64,000 bases of DNA from Talinum fruticosum (GCA_021018815.1 JAITYX010000030.1:3425001-3489000); one strand, 5' to 3'. Counted from the first letter of the stretch, positions 1-13,229 are shown. Program-made: numbers and translations. The notes: generated by a model from the letters alone, not told the origin.

Positions 1-769
1 CAACAACTCATTGTCAAGCAGGACCCATAAAACACTACATATAAACCACCTCAATTTAAGGACAAAAAAAAGACCCCACATGTGGATCTGCCGTTTTTCT
101 GGAAGGGTGGAGGGTCGCTCTCAATGTTAGGGTAATTATATTATACATTAAGTCATAGAAAATATACTCCTATTAATTTTTTGATGAAGTAATTAGATGT
201 TAAAGTCAAGTATTACATTAAGCATTTTGACGTTAAAGTCTGATGTGTGTTTGTTAAAGTCTTGCATCAGGAATCAGGATTACTTGATGATGCAATTAGG
301 AAGTTATAGGCTATCTTTTTCAAAGCTTGAAAACTACTCCTATGTGATCAGTGCATTGTTTTTCCTTTAGGATTACTTTTCATTAATCCGATGTCGAATT
401 TGGAGTTTGTTACAACACAAAAACACAAGTCTAGCCAACCAACAAACGTGTGAGCTCAATCTAGCAAAGCCCAGGCTTGACTTGGCTCAATTACATCCCT
501 ATCCACCTGTGCACGTAATGCGTATTACAAGTCCTATCGGTATGATCACATCGGTAATAAAATACCGATATTCGTTCTCCATCAGTATTTGTTGGGTGTG
601 CCCCAAAATCTATCTACAAACCAAGGCTCGACTCAACTCAAGCCCGTAGACTCCTCAAAGGAAGTCTCACATCCCGTGAGAGATCGCTCAATCAAACCGC
701 ACAACGGATCTAGGGCGAAGCAAGACACAGCCAAAGTCGTGCCTTACCTTGGCATGACCGTGCCAGGTT

Positions 770-1190
770 TGGCACGGTAGTGCCATTATTTTTTGGCCAG
801 TTCTTCGTTTCTCACGATTTTATGGGCTACGTCTGACGGGTTTGTGTTAATTAGGTTATTTTGACCTAATTAATTACTAGCCTTCTAAGAGAGTTGTATT
901 AGGATTTTACTATATATTAGGTTGTAATTACAACCTAATATCTATCCCATTAAAAGTTGTATGAGAGTTATTCTCCTCCGCTATTCCACATACCTAGTTG
1001 AGAGAGTTTTAGAGAGTTTTCTTTTTACCCCGATCTCCGGGACGAAATCTCACGTAACTAATCGTCCTAGAGATCTTACTTTGTACTCCCTCTTCATTAT
1101 TAGTAGATTATTTTGCTCTTCGCCGTCCGTGGTTTTTCCCAATTAAGTTTTCCATATAAATCTGTATTGTTCTTGCCTCTAATTTCTTGG
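770..1190 (+). mobile_element. possible solo-LTR remnant, copia-like
   Basis: The stretch ends with a segment around 1120-1180 (GTCCGTGGTTTTTCCC, then a pyrimidine-rich tract) that resembles the 3' part of plant Ty1/copia LTRs. Upstream are a short palindromic segment near 915-945 and a likely promoter-type TATA stretch. No primer-binding site, coding domain or second LTR is visible. The call rests on resemblance only, so the limits are approximate. Confidence 0.25.
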
Positions 1191-1649
1191 TATCCCCTCA
1201 TCCTATATTTAATTTGCTTTCGCTGCAAACTCGTTAATCTTATTTCCTAACACTATTACCGTCAGACTAACTCGATAATAAGGTATGTCCATCGATGGTG
1301 TGGATCGGAGTGTTTTGTTACAGTGGGTTTTGTTTTGGTCTCTGATCAATTGATGCATATACAGATATACTAATTGGAGCCTCTGAGAAATCCTTTTCCT
1401 GAGGAAATTATTATGGAGTAGTCTTTATCTTTAGAGAAGAGAGGAGCAATGATGGACCATCTCTCCTTTAGTTTTTCGTCGGTATATATTTGTTAACATG
1501 GAATTCGTTAAAGATGTGGTAGCAACTTTTCTTTTGGCAAAAGGGTAAAAAGATGTGGTAGCATATGCACCAAGTTAATGGATAACTCGTGCAAGATAAA
1601 GCTCTGTCGTAATTTTTTATATGTTTATGAGAGTACGTACTTTCACTTG

Positions 1650-1703
<54 letters not shown>
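1650..1703. repeat. (TA)n microsatellite
   Basis: About 27 uninterrupted TA units. Confidence 0.97.
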
Positions 1704-1705
<2 letters not shown>

Positions 1706-2168
1706 TGTTATTTAAATATATTTTTATTGATGTAATTTATTACAACATACACTCTTAGAAACATAATAGAAGTTTTGAATATTAGTTAAAAAAATGGTTT
1801 AAAAAAAAACCTATGGAGTACTTGACAGTATATGTGGATACACCGTTTTATGAAAAAGGAGAAATGTCGCTTTTGATATTAAGGTATAGTGTTTATATTA
1901 GCTAAAATCTTACATCAGTAATATTTATTTAATTAAAAAATTATTAAGATGTAATTGTCCTATGAATCACATCATCTAAAAAAGTGACCTTGTTATCCAT
2001 GCAAAAATAAACTTTGCATGCTTTCTCAAGCCTTAAATTTGGTTTATACTCATCTATGTAACATGATTGCTAATATTTGATGTCCGAATTTAATTTTGAC
2101 TCGTATTCAATTTTCTCGTATATTAGATTACATACTTAGGCCAATATGCATTGAGATGTTTATTCATG

Positions 2169-2169
<1 letters not shown>

Positions 2170-2208
<39 letters not shown>
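2170..2208. repeat. (AT)n microsatellite
   Basis: About 19 uninterrupted AT units. They directly precede the TIR-bounded element starting at 2220. Confidence 0.97.
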
Positions 2209-2216
<8 letters not shown>

Positions 2217-2219
2217 TTA

Positions 2220-2538
2220 GGCCCGTTTCCATTTAGTTTTAGCATACAATCTTATAACTTATTACAACTCCTTATAACTTTTTAGAACTCTTTATATTTT
2301 TTTATAACTAACTTTACAACTATCTTACAAATTTTTTATGACTCTTTACAATTGCTTACATATCCTTAAAGCTCACATTTTTTTATAATTAACTTACAAC
2401 AATCTCACAATTGCTTACAGTTTCTTATAAATTTTTACAATTGCTTATAACTTCTTACAATCTGCTTCCAATTCCTTGCGGTTTTCTTACAACTTCTTAA
2501 AATTCTTCACAATCTTACAGACTAAATAAAACAGAACC
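2220..2538. mobile_element. MITE-like element filled with 10-bp repeats
   Basis: The left end GGCCCGTTTCCATTTAGT and the reverse complement of the right end GGTTCTGTTTTATTTAGT form an imperfect inverted repeat. The interior is a degenerate array with a period of about 10 bp built on CTTATAACTT and CTTACAACTT. It has no coding capacity. A TTA-like duplication may flank it. It is probably a non-autonomous DNA transposon whose superfamily I cannot assign. Confidence 0.55.
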
Positions 2539-2639
2539 TTAATAACTAATCTAATAATCAAACATTTAGATTCATAGTTAGAGGCCAAGAAAGGATCTTA
2601 TAATCTTAACGTCACGTCACACAATCATAAGGTTTCATT

Positions 2640-2799
2640 AGAAATGAAGAAAGTCAATGAAAAAACAAGAGGAAAAAAATTAATTAACAAGGACGGAATT
2701 GATAAATTAGTCGTTAACACGTCATTGGAATTGTAAAGTGACGGATATTGTGAAATGAAAAAGTTAGTCAAAATGACATTTATTTTGAAAAGGAAGGAG
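2640..2799 (-). mobile_element. MITE family A, partial copy
   Basis: This is an inverted, truncated copy of the family seen complete at 7573-7845. It shares the terminal TTTTGAAAAGGAAGGAG and the internal segment around TGGAATTGTAAAGTGAC. It lies head to head with the copy at 2865-3086. Confidence 0.65.
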
Positions 2800-2864
2800 T
2801 ACTAATTTATTTTCAATTTAAATCCACCTTAATATTAATTCTCTTAATAACTGAAAATAACATA

Positions 2865-3086
2865 CTCTCTTCATTTCACAATTTATATTACTTTAAATAA
2901 TTTTTTTAATTTTATAATATATATCACTTTACAATTACGATGAACATATTAACGACTAGTTTATAAATTTTATCCTTATTAGTAACCTTTTTTCTCTCCT
3001 TTTTTATTAATTTTTTTATATTTTATGTTTTTTCTATATTTCCTTATAACCTTAAAACGATAAATACCTTAAAATGAATAGAGTGT
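2865..3086 (+). mobile_element. MITE family A, diverged copy
   Basis: It begins CTCTCTTCATTTCACA and contains CACTTTACAATTACGATG. It ends with the AAAACGATAAATACC-type terminus of the family. Internal deletions make it shorter than the 273-bp copy at 7573. Confidence 0.65.
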
Positions 3087-4428
3087 ATATTTATGAAATC
3101 GGGAGTTGTATAATCCCGCCACCGGCCAAGCTCCCCTCCTCCTGCCCTTGACTATGGTTGAAGTGTGGATACTAGAGGTAGAGGTAACAGTAAATGTTGG
3201 ACGGAGAGGCAGCTACGAGTCTGACATCGATGGATGGAAGTGTCTGTCTATATGTGAAAGTCAAACGAAGCCCAATGAACCGTGCAACATTTGATCTGAA
3301 ATCATTTGCACTTTTTCACATTTTACACCCTTTTTTAATTATTTATTACTAATCTCAATTTAATTAATTAATTATTTGAATTGAATTATACAATATAGTA
3401 GCCTCCATGTGGGTCATATGTTTCCGGCCATAAAATCAAAGTCTAGCTGGGCCAATAACATGGGCCTGCGGGAGACACTGGGCCCACCACACTGTGTCTC
3501 TGGGACCCACACGTATCTTTTAAATTTTTAATGGGCCCTATAAAAAATCTTCAAAACCATTTTTAATTTCCACCCAAATTGTTTTACTAATCTAATCATG
3601 TCACTTTGCGGCTTCAAACTTTCCTTTTTTAATTTTTAATTTTAATCTTCTTTTTTTCCTTTTTTCTTGGTGGGAAGAAAAGGACAAGGTTCAAGAATCA
3701 ACACGTACTTGATTTTTTTTTCGTACACTTTTTTTGTTCTCGCGTCACACGTTTCCCATAAGTTAGATGGTAGTTAGTGCTAATGCTTTTACTAATCCAA
3801 CAATTAAGCATGATGAGATACCGCGCTTATGTAGACTTATCGTAATTACGTCACTCGATAGTCAACAACATATGTGTTATTATTATTATTACGTGTTCAG
3901 TTTGACTTATTTTTACGAGTTTTCTACAAAATAGTAATAAGTTGCGATAAGATTTACTCAATTTGACGTAATTTTTAATTATCTAATTAGCATATCGAGT
4001 ATGTATTTAGTGAAGATTTACAATTAATGCATTATGGTTACACCCGTGTGTGTGTGTGAGGGTGTTAATTTGATTACTCGTATTTTGACCCGAAGACTTA
4101 CTTTAAATTGTAAGGTATAATCTTTTAAAGTTTAAATTTTTTTATAAATTACAAAGTGCACTATTTACATATTTGATTCATACCCCCAAAAAAATTGCAA
4201 AATGAAGGGTTAGGGCTTGGTTCTATTTGTTGTTTGATGAATTTAGTAATTTTTTTCTTTTTTTTTTTTGTTTGGAGGTCAACTTAGTTTGGATGAATAT
4301 TCAAACTCAACATGATTCCAATGTATCTTATTTAAAATTCGTATGTATTCTTATATGTATTTCTACATTCTTACATATATTTTCACATGATTTGATTGTT
4401 AATTTGTTTTTTCTACAAATTTCAAATG

Positions 4429-4606
4429 TTTATACTCTGTATTATCTCTATAAATTTCACCAAATTCTATGAAATTGTAGAGGTGACCAAATTGACTAGG
4501 CATCCGGAATTCAAATATTTATACTCCGTATTATTCTCTACAAATTTCACCAAATTCTACGACTTTATAGGGGTGACCAAAATGATTGGGTATTTGGAAT
4601 TCGGTG
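4429..4606. repeat. tandem duplication, 89-bp unit, two copies
   Basis: Two diverged copies start at 4429 and 4518. Both contain TTTATACTC, AATTTCACCAAATTCTA and GGTGACCAAA in the same order, ending in a GGAATTC segment. Confidence 0.75.
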
Positions 4607-5231
4607 TTAGCAATAAAATGGGCCCAAACCCAAGAAATTTGGCTCCGATTTTGAAAAATAAACTGATTCCACCAAATTTGCTCCTAAAATATTGGACGTA
4701 ACCAAACTTAGTAGCTCATTGTGAAATGAAGTGTTGAGGTATGTTTTCATGGTAGGGAATAACAATCGTTATAGCTATAAAATTTGCCTATGATTGATAA
4801 TTGGGAGATTAGGTGCTTAGGTATGTGTTTGGTTTGATTATTTATTTCTATTTTTTTTTTTTGTTTATGGTAAGTAACCTTTGTATCAGTGATGTGATCT
4901 AATCCGGCACAACATTTAACTTTATTGTCCATCTAATTAATTGGGAAAAAAAAATAAATATGATACAAGATAGCTTTATATTCATATCCCTCATGTATGT
5001 CCAAAAATTTACATTCATATCCTTAATTAATATGTCTTCGATCCAACCATATGCAATATATTATATTCTAGGGATTATAATTTAACAACTAAACTTTATA
5101 GTTTTTTACACTTTTTACCCTTTTTATAACTTTATAATTAAAAAGCACGTATTCATAGTCACTTTTTAAGAATTTTACTCAAATTATCATAAATCAGAAA
5201 AAAAAATTTACGCAACTACACTTAACTGTCG

Positions 5232-5333
5232 AATCTACAAACACATTACCCTCTCGGTGACACTAACACTAATAAGAAACCATTAAATCTGCAGACACAT
5301 TACCGTCTCGGTGGCACTGGCACTAATGAGAAG
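5232..5333. repeat. tandem duplication, 54-bp unit
   Basis: Two diverged copies share AATCT, ACACATTACC and TCTCGGTG followed by CACT-rich triplets. The second copy runs into a short array of GGCACT/GAGACT hexamers at about 5405-5440. Confidence 0.65.
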
Positions 5334-6453
5334 ATACCCGATAACAAGAAACAAAGCACATCTAAAGCACATATATACATCGAGGGATGATGATGTGCCC
5401 CACGCGGTGGCACTGGCACTGGCACTGAGACTGAGACTGGCATTCACTCATTCACTCATTGGCATTTCTTTCAGTTGGGTGGATTCTTTTTAGTCTTCTA
5501 CAGCTCCGTGTCTCACGTTCCTCTCCCTGTTTTCTTTTTTTTTTTTTAATTTATTTTTTAATATTCTCTCACTCAATCATACATCACTATCATCTCCTAT
5601 CTTCTATGACACTCCACAATAATGCCTTATATATGTTGAACAATGTGTATGTCACTTGTAGGTTTCATTTTTATTTTTATTTTTATTTTTATTTTTTCAT
5701 GTCCATGTACTCTAAACAACATTTCAATTTCTTTTTATGATTTTTCAATTTTTCACTTTATTTGATTTCTAAGTTCATAAATCTAACCGTCATCGATAAG
5801 TCATTTTCCTCATAATTTTTAAGAATAATCTAGATTAATGGTGTCTTTAGATTCTTTCTATCTCTATTTTTAAGAAGGGAAAAAAATTATGAATGATATA
5901 TTCATTTTACCTAAAATCTATTTAAAAAATCTAAATAGGGTACCGTTATTGATAGGGTCCAAAGAGTAGCGCAAATTACAATGTAAGGTAAGCCCTTTGT
6001 ATTCTTACAGTTTTCCACGACCTAGGAAAATTGACCTCCGAAATTTATAACCAGAGAGTGAATATGATCCGGAGATGAAGGAGCCAACCGAATGGTGAGG
6101 GTATTGCTTTTGATGTTCACTAACTACTAAGCTTGAGAAATTTATATCCCTATCTAGCTAGCTAATTAATGCCCAAAATTTTATATAAATATCGGTATAA
6201 ATAACGGATTATTTCAAATTATTTGAAAAATTGATTTACATACTTGCTATATATGATTCACAACTTCAATTAATGGTGGAGTTATATATGATTCACAGCT
6301 CTAAAAATCAACCCGTTTTTATCAATTATTATTGTTTTATTTTTGAGGCTCTAGTGACTTGACACCAATCCACTAATATATTAATCCATGACATTTTGAA
6401 TAAGGAGTTTGGATTTGGATGGTTGTCACTCGAATTTACAAGAAAAGAGGAAC

Positions 6454-6513
6454 CAATAAGGAAACTTTATGTGCAAAACGATTCAATAAGGAAACTTTAT
6501 GTGCAAAACGATT
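6454..6513. repeat. perfect 30-bp tandem repeat, two copies
   Basis: The unit starts CAATAAGGAAACTTTATG and ends AAAACGATT. It is repeated without a mismatch at 6454-6483 and 6484-6513, so the duplication is recent. Confidence 0.95.
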
Positions 6514-6659
6514 GAAAAGGGCTACCATTGCTTATAAGTGGCTTTTTTTCACTTGGGTTTTTCCCTTTGTCGGAGATGTTATTGCTTCACATCTTTTTAT
6601 ATGGGTGACAACTTGTGATAATTACACAAGAGAATGGATTCTCTCTTCATTTACTCCTA

Positions 6660-6686
6660 CTAGTTTTTATCCGTGTTTATGCACGG
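6660..6686 (-). mobile_element. candidate Helitron 3' terminus
   Basis: Read on the minus strand, a hairpin with stem CCGTG/CACGG (6686-6671) is followed by a short A-rich spacer and CTAG (6663-6660), then T. This is the usual 3' structure of plant Helitrons: hairpin, then CTRR, inserted before T. The 5' end would lie at higher coordinates and was not found. Confidence 0.45.
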
Positions 6687-6949
6687 GTGTCTAAATAATA
6701 ATAATAATAATTAATAAATTAAATATAGTTATAGAGATACTTAATTTTAAGTACAAGTGTATTGTTCAGGAATAAACTCGACTATTATCTGTTTTATTCA
6801 AAATGCCACACATAAAGAGTTGGAAAATTTTAGGGGCACACTATTCTCTTTTGAGAGATGGATAGCGGGGTGTTGGATCGGTCAACTTAGGCTTCGACTT
6901 GGACTTTGCCCTAGGCTTACCAGTCCATTGGATTCCCATGATTAGGGCT

Positions 6950-7080
6950 GGAATCGACCAAGCCGGCTCGGCTCAAACTCAAGTTAGACCGAGCTGACTC
7001 AAATGCATACCGAGTTGAGCCCAAGTCGGTTCGACTCGACTCGACTCGGCTCAACTCGACCTAGCTTGGTTTAGGCTAAA
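6950..7080. repeat. degenerate CTCGACTCGG-type repeat
   Basis: The stretch is rich in CTCGACTCGG/GAGCTGACTC motifs such as those often found at transposon ends. A similar motif-rich stretch occurs at about 29,875-30,020 in the ASI1 intron. There is no coding capacity. Confidence 0.4.
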
Positions 7081-7572
7081 AATCTAGAAATTGCTTATCA
7101 TTTTCCCCTTTTTTCTTGTCTTTTTGGAATGGCTGGGCGCCTCAAAATTAAGCGTATTCACATCATACAATGCTTTGGATTAAATTTGACTTCCAAGTCA
7201 ATAGATTTAATATCACCCAGTAAATTAAAAATAATTTGGGGATTATAAGCTGTTCAAGATCCTCGTTACTATGTCCTCATATAACTACAAAAAGAGCTAT
7301 CAATCCCTGTTTTTGTCCCCCAATGTGAAATACTCTTTTCCGGATTTTTGTCCATCTAATACAAATCTTATTAGTATTTGACTCTAAAATTATAATCTTT
7401 TTATTATAAATAATTTTTGACAATTTTACTGATTGAAGGACGACTTTATATTCCGTGTTCGAGATTTGAAAGTTAATTTTCATCCAATATTTCAAATTAC
7501 CTCACTAGTTAATAATTGCTTTCATAAAGTTAAAGGTAAATAGTTAACAAAGCAATTAACAGTTCTATACCA

Positions 7573-7845
7573 CTCCCTCCATTTCAAAATACATGTCACT
7601 TTAATTAAGTTTTTTTTTATTTTGTAATATTTGTCACTTTACAATTCCAATGACGTACTAATGACTAGTTTACTAACTTTGCCCTTGTTAATTATTTTAT
7701 TTCTCTCCTTTTCTCATTAATTTTCTTCATTTCCTATAAAATTTTGGGGTAATTTGGTCTTTTAACACAAATTTTGTTATGAATTTAGTGTTTCTTTGGT
7801 AATATCTCATAATTTAAAACGACAAGTATTTTGAAACAGATGGAG
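7573..7845 (+). mobile_element. MITE family A, best complete copy
   Basis: It starts CTCCCTCCATTTCAAAATAC and ends GTATTTTGAAACAGATGGAG, which are terminal inverted repeats of roughly 20 bp. TA follows the right end. The ends and size (273 bp) fit Stowaway-type Tc1/Mariner MITEs. It serves as the reference for the other copies in this window. Confidence 0.8.
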
Positions 7846-8320
7846 TATTGATTAAAATTGTTTTGAGAAGAGGGGGTGTTGAGCAATTTTACGTACCTGC
7901 ATCAAAAAAAGTTTAGAATTGGAACCGAAATCAATTAAATAGGTTCTTAACTTTTGAAAATCGAAACTTACCTATAAGTCTAATTTGAAAATATTTGCTG
8001 CTAATAACAAACTTATTTTATCTTTTTTTTTCAAAGTGGAGAGGAGAGTATTTTATCTTTATCTATCTTCGTCCTTTATTTTACACAAAACAAGAAGTTC
8101 ATTCAATAAGTAGGTAATTTTGGTCATCAAAGTTCTAAAATATGGTAATTCATCTTTCAACTAGTAATAGAGCCTTAGTTAATTGATCTTGAGCTAAAAT
8201 TATCTTCTTTAAATATTCATCTTTATAGAGAAACAAATCAAAAAGGAAAAAAAAACCGAGAAACAAAAGAAAAGGCGAGAAAAAAATCGAATATCTTCCT
8301 TTTTTTCAAACCAATCTCAA

Positions 8321-8505
8321 TCCGGACTAGTTTTAGTTATGAGGGGATAACATGTATAAGAATGTTGTTGAAAGTAAAATCATTCACTAAAATCAAATGA
8401 TTGAGAAAAAGAAACTCACAAGTACTAACATCGTCGCGTAATTCAATAATTTCTTAAGTTATGCGTTGTACAACATTACTCCGTGCATAACACGGTCCGG
8501 ACTAG
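8321..8505 (+). mobile_element. candidate 185-bp mini-Helitron
   Basis: The element starts with TC after an A (TCCGGACTAG) and ends CCGGACTAG before a T. A hairpin with stem CCGTG/CACGG at 8481-8495 lies six bases before the terminal CTAG. The start and end share TCCGGACTAG; counting the TTTTA that follows each, the match is a perfect 15-bp direct repeat. Helitrons have 5' TC, 3' hairpin plus CTRR, and insert between A and T, all of which are met here. No coding sequence. Confidence 0.5.
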
Positions 8506-9405
8506 TTTTAAGAATTGGAATCGAAATCGAATGAATTTGTCTTTTGAAGGATATAAATTGAAACATTTTAATTAGTACCAAATATAATATAAGGTACCAC
8601 AAAATCGTGGTCGCGTTAAAAAGAGAGTGGAGTGATAGGAAGAAGGTGAAGAAGGGGGAGGGAAAGGGGTTAGTGGAGTGGAGTGACGCATAGCAAACAA
8701 AAGAAGGTGATTACTTTTTTGAAAAATATTATGTGCACATTTTACTCACTAATAATAAATCATTATTAAATTGTGTGGGGACAGAATATAATTTAGTTCA
8801 GTTTGGACTGTTGCAAGCGTTAGTTTTTAGTTGGAATTCCCTCCACTCTATAACGTCCTCCTAATCCTAACTATATACTATACTACTCATTTTGGCCGGT
8901 GGGGCAAGAACCTCTTTTCTTTTCTTTTTTCTTTTTTTTTATTTAATTAAATTATGTGCTTTAATATTAGTACAAGATCATAGTTGTGGATCGTATAAAT
9001 ATATATAAGATTAGTAGATAGTGCATTTAATTTTAATTAATTTCTTTTAAGGTAAACTCATATTTATAGTACTTGTGTTTATATCATAATTAGTTATTTT
9101 TATTTTTTAGTTTGTCCAATTTCATACATACTTATTTTTTAAGGTAAAAAAAAAACCCATTTCACATTTCTCCGAATAATTCTTGTCTCTTTTTTATTTG
9201 GTTTGAACACTTCTTTTTTTCATAAACTGATCAATGTTACATTGTCGAATATTTTTTAAAAAAAAATTGCTCCGACTAATGTTCCTTTTCTTTTTATATT
9301 TGAAAATCCTTTAATTATATAAGGAGATCCCTAAGTAATAAGCTCTATCACTTTGTCGTTTTGCTACTTAGTTGTTGATATAATCTATCTATATAGTTAA
9401 TTTAC

Positions 9406-9410
<5 letters not shown>

Positions 9411-9501
<91 letters not shown>
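9411..9501. repeat. (TA)n microsatellite, about 45 units
   Basis: This is an uninterrupted TA tract and one of the two longest in the window. Confidence 0.97.
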
Positions 9502-9503
<2 letters not shown>

Positions 9504-11132
9504 TTTTTTATTGCACATGGTAGGAGGCTAAAAGCATAGGTGTAGCAAAAGTATATTTAGAGGTATATAGAATTGTCCTTGCCAAACATAAAAGAATAAA
9601 CAAAGGCCGGAAACCCTAATTAAGTCAAGTTAGAGTTCAATATATTATATGTGGCTTGGAGAAAAAAATATTTATGTAGCTTTAGCATTACCCTTAATTT
9701 ATACCAACAACTTGGCATCCCAATCCGTATTTTAGTTATTTTACCACGTATTTCGTCCATTAATTTCCATATTTTACAATATTTGCCTCTTTCATTTAGC
9801 CTTTAATGTTTTTATTATTTATCAACTTGCATAATTCCACATAAATAACACCTCACATGTTACTTTTAACACAAAATTTATAAGTTTCGTGGAAATTTAG
9901 TAGAAATTTTTTAAAATTTTTTTCAATGATATACCTGTAAATCTTTTATGATCAACAACGTGCTTATAGAGTTGGTAGTAACCTCACCTCTCAGTAAGGT
10001 GTACAATACATGTTTGAATTCATGGATTTAGAATATATTGAAAGAGGTTTTATCATAAATGCTCGCAGCCTAAAAAGATTAGGCTCGACAAAACTGAATA
10101 TACCCTTGATCTAAACCAAAAAGGAAAAAACATGAAAATCCACTATATGAACTTGAATATAAAGCAATTAGTGTTTTCACAAGAAAAATAAGCAATGAGT
10201 TTTGATATATATGAGTGAGGAGGCAAGACTCTCTATGTCTAGATTTCTGCAGATCCGTACAAGCGGGACGCACTATAGAAGTTGTTGTTGAGTGAGGAGG
10301 TACAGATATTAAGACTATGAATCAACTTAATAATCTAAATAAGTTTTAAAAAAGTCACAAAATATCTTTTCTGAGTTTTGCTACACTTTATTTATATATA
10401 CCTCATGAAGGAGATTTTCCTGCAAGTGTTTATAAAAAATATAAAAAAGAAAATTAGAAACCCTGATACTGTGTATATTAGAGGGTTATTCTTTTCCTTT
10501 TTTTTTGGGGGGTGGGGGTAATTGGGTAAGGAGGAGTGAAATGTGTTAATATTTCATCACTTGGATAAGCTTGCATATTTTACAAAATTGGTTATCGGTT
10601 GTCCTGTGCTAGAAAATTTATAAAATACATATCGACAAACATTAAAAATTATAAACTATATAAACTACTAATTAGATCTGAAAAAAAAACTTCTCAGTTC
10701 GTTCCAAAACTTTAAATCCCTTCAATACATTTTATTTTCTTCCAATCCTCATTTATTTCTCTACTACTCCTTCGAGTTTATTCCAACTTCTTTTATTCTC
10801 TTTCAACATCAAATGTTAATTTTTGTCAGAGTCTAAAAGAATAGGCCATGAAATATATAGTTGAATGGCTTCCTAAGAAACCAAGCAAGGTCATGCATGA
10901 TATTGCATTCAGCCGGTCATTTTAGTGGTAGGTATGAGATTTTCTTCTAACAATAGCAGCTCTTCAAAAACCACAGGAGAAAAGGAATTGTGAAAAAAGA
11001 TAAAGTTTGACCAATTAATATATTAATTATTTATATAAATTCATTCTTAAATTGCATACTTTTATTTATTATTATTATTATTTTGAATAAACAGGTAAGA
11101 GCACTTGTATTGATAGGGTGTTTATAAGCATT

Positions 11133-11403
11133 CTCTCCGTTTCACAATACATGTCATTTTAATTAACTTTTCTCGTTTCACAATACTTGTTACTTTACAA
11201 TTTCAATGACATATTAATTACTAATTTACTAATTTTTTCCTTATTAATTACCCTGTTTCTCTTCTTTTTATTGATTTTTTTATTTCCAATGAAATATAAG
11301 GGCAACTTGATCTTTTAATACAATTTTTATCATAAATAATTTTGTGTTTAATTGGTATTCTCGTATAAGCTTAAAACGACATGTATTTTGAAATGGAGTT
11401 AGT
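11133..11403 (+). mobile_element. MITE family A copy
   Basis: It begins CTCTCCGTTTCACAATAC and ends with AAAACGACATGTATTTTG followed by an AAATGGAG-type terminus. The interior matches the 7573 copy along its length with scattered changes. Confidence 0.78.
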
Positions 11404-13229
11404 ACATAACTTAAAATAGGATTAGGACAGAGTCCTAGCCAAACCTACTCAATATCTGACAAAATGAACCTAGCGAGATGATGGGATGACATATTCCAAT
11501 CTCTCTTGATAGGGGTCCAAAAACAAGAAGAAAAATTGATACAAAAGAAATTTAAGTAATCAAGAAATAAATATCGAGACCACTAAAATAGAAAGACGGC
11601 CTAAGACACTCGTTAAATGAGTGAAAGCTAATCGGACTCAAGAATTATTATTATTTTATAAATAGATATACTCCTCCTCAACAACAAAAAAAAAAAAAAA
11701 AGTACGATCTTGAAATCTTCAAAAAAGGAAAAGAGATGACAACAAATATCAAGATAATTTGAATGTAATAAAAAGAAAATACAGATTGTCAAAGAATGAT
11801 AAGCAAGCATAGATTGAACTGAAAAATTGCAGAGCAATTGACTTGAATACGCAACATTTTTACTTGAAAATCAGAAATAATATTATTCAAAATTCAAAGT
11901 TTTTACTGGATCAAATCTTAAACTGTCTACGCCAACAAAAAAGGAAACATTTGTGCTTTTGTGCCCACAAGTGTTTATACATGATGAATTGATACCATGC
12001 TACACTAAGTGATGACGCTTAGAAAAGGGTTGGACCAAAGAAAAATAATCTAAGAAAAGGCTACGTACAAAATATTAAAATGTCAATATATTTTACGATC
12101 CAAAAACTAAATAACGTTGAATGATGTTTTGAATATCTTGCCTCAACCTTAATTAATATGTCGTCCGTTTATTGGTTACAGTTGACAACTTAAAAAATGT
12201 CTTCTATATGTAATTTGATAATTATAAAATATAATGGATAAAATGGTATTTGTTTTTTTAGCATAATATCCGATTGGTACGTAATATTCGACACTCTGTT
12301 AATTTAGTTTTTAATAGCGGGCCTTAATCTTATGTGAGAAAAATCCGTGGGGAGATCTTTCATACCAAGATTGTAGCCAAATATCTTGTCACAAAACATT
12401 TATCATTTTATAAAAAATATCGATATTTTTGTTTAATTTTGACGTATAGCTAAACTAAGTACATTAGTTTGTTTACCATTATGTGTTTATCGATAAAACA
12501 AAAGTAAAACTAGACGAGGTAGCTAATAAGTCTTGAGAACCACGTTTAATTATGGATAAAGTTCGATATTGATATATGGCAATACCATCTAGATAAGTAG
12601 ATGAGCTTTTAGCCTGATGGTAAGAATGAAATTTCGGGTATATAAAATTTCGATTTGATTCATCTTTAACCCTCTTCATGTATTATAATTATATTATATT
12701 ATTATTTTATGACTCCTTTAAAAGGAAAAAATTTTAATACCGACCATAGTAAAAAATAATTTTATTTTAACATTTAGAAATAAATAATACACTACGGAAC
12801 TATAGGAGTGATTTTTCTTGTTATCTAATGGGAAAACCAAACTGAAATGACAGTTTGAAAAAGAAATATTTATGTGGGACCAACAGAGGTTCCAACAAAA
12901 TGCTTTAATTTCATGTTTCTGTTTTCCCTACCTCCCCATCCCCCAACCAGTGCCCGGGTTGAACCGGCTGGCTTTTGATAACAACCCTTTATCACCGGTT
13001 CAATAGAACGCGATTTCTTTCCTCATCACACGCTTGTAGTAGACAAACGTTTTTTTATTTTATTCTCAAAACCGGATTTAATTTAATTTCCTCATGTCAA
13101 AAGGTCAACTGCAAAATTCTATTTTTGCCCGTAATTATTTCATTCATAAAAGGCATAGCATATGGTTTTGGTTGTAATTTTCATACTTGGAGGAAGGGCA
13201 TTTGAGGAATTGAGCGCTGGTCTTGGTTC

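Larger units (their letters stand above)
1..13227. other. intergenic, repeat-rich, no gene recognised
   Basis: The open frames here are short, low in complexity and unlike any family I know. The span holds several microsatellites, several copies of a MITE family, two candidate Helitron ends, an LTR-like remnant and small tandem duplications, which are listed separately. The rest is AT-rich sequence in which I see no coding or RNA gene. Confidence 0.7.
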
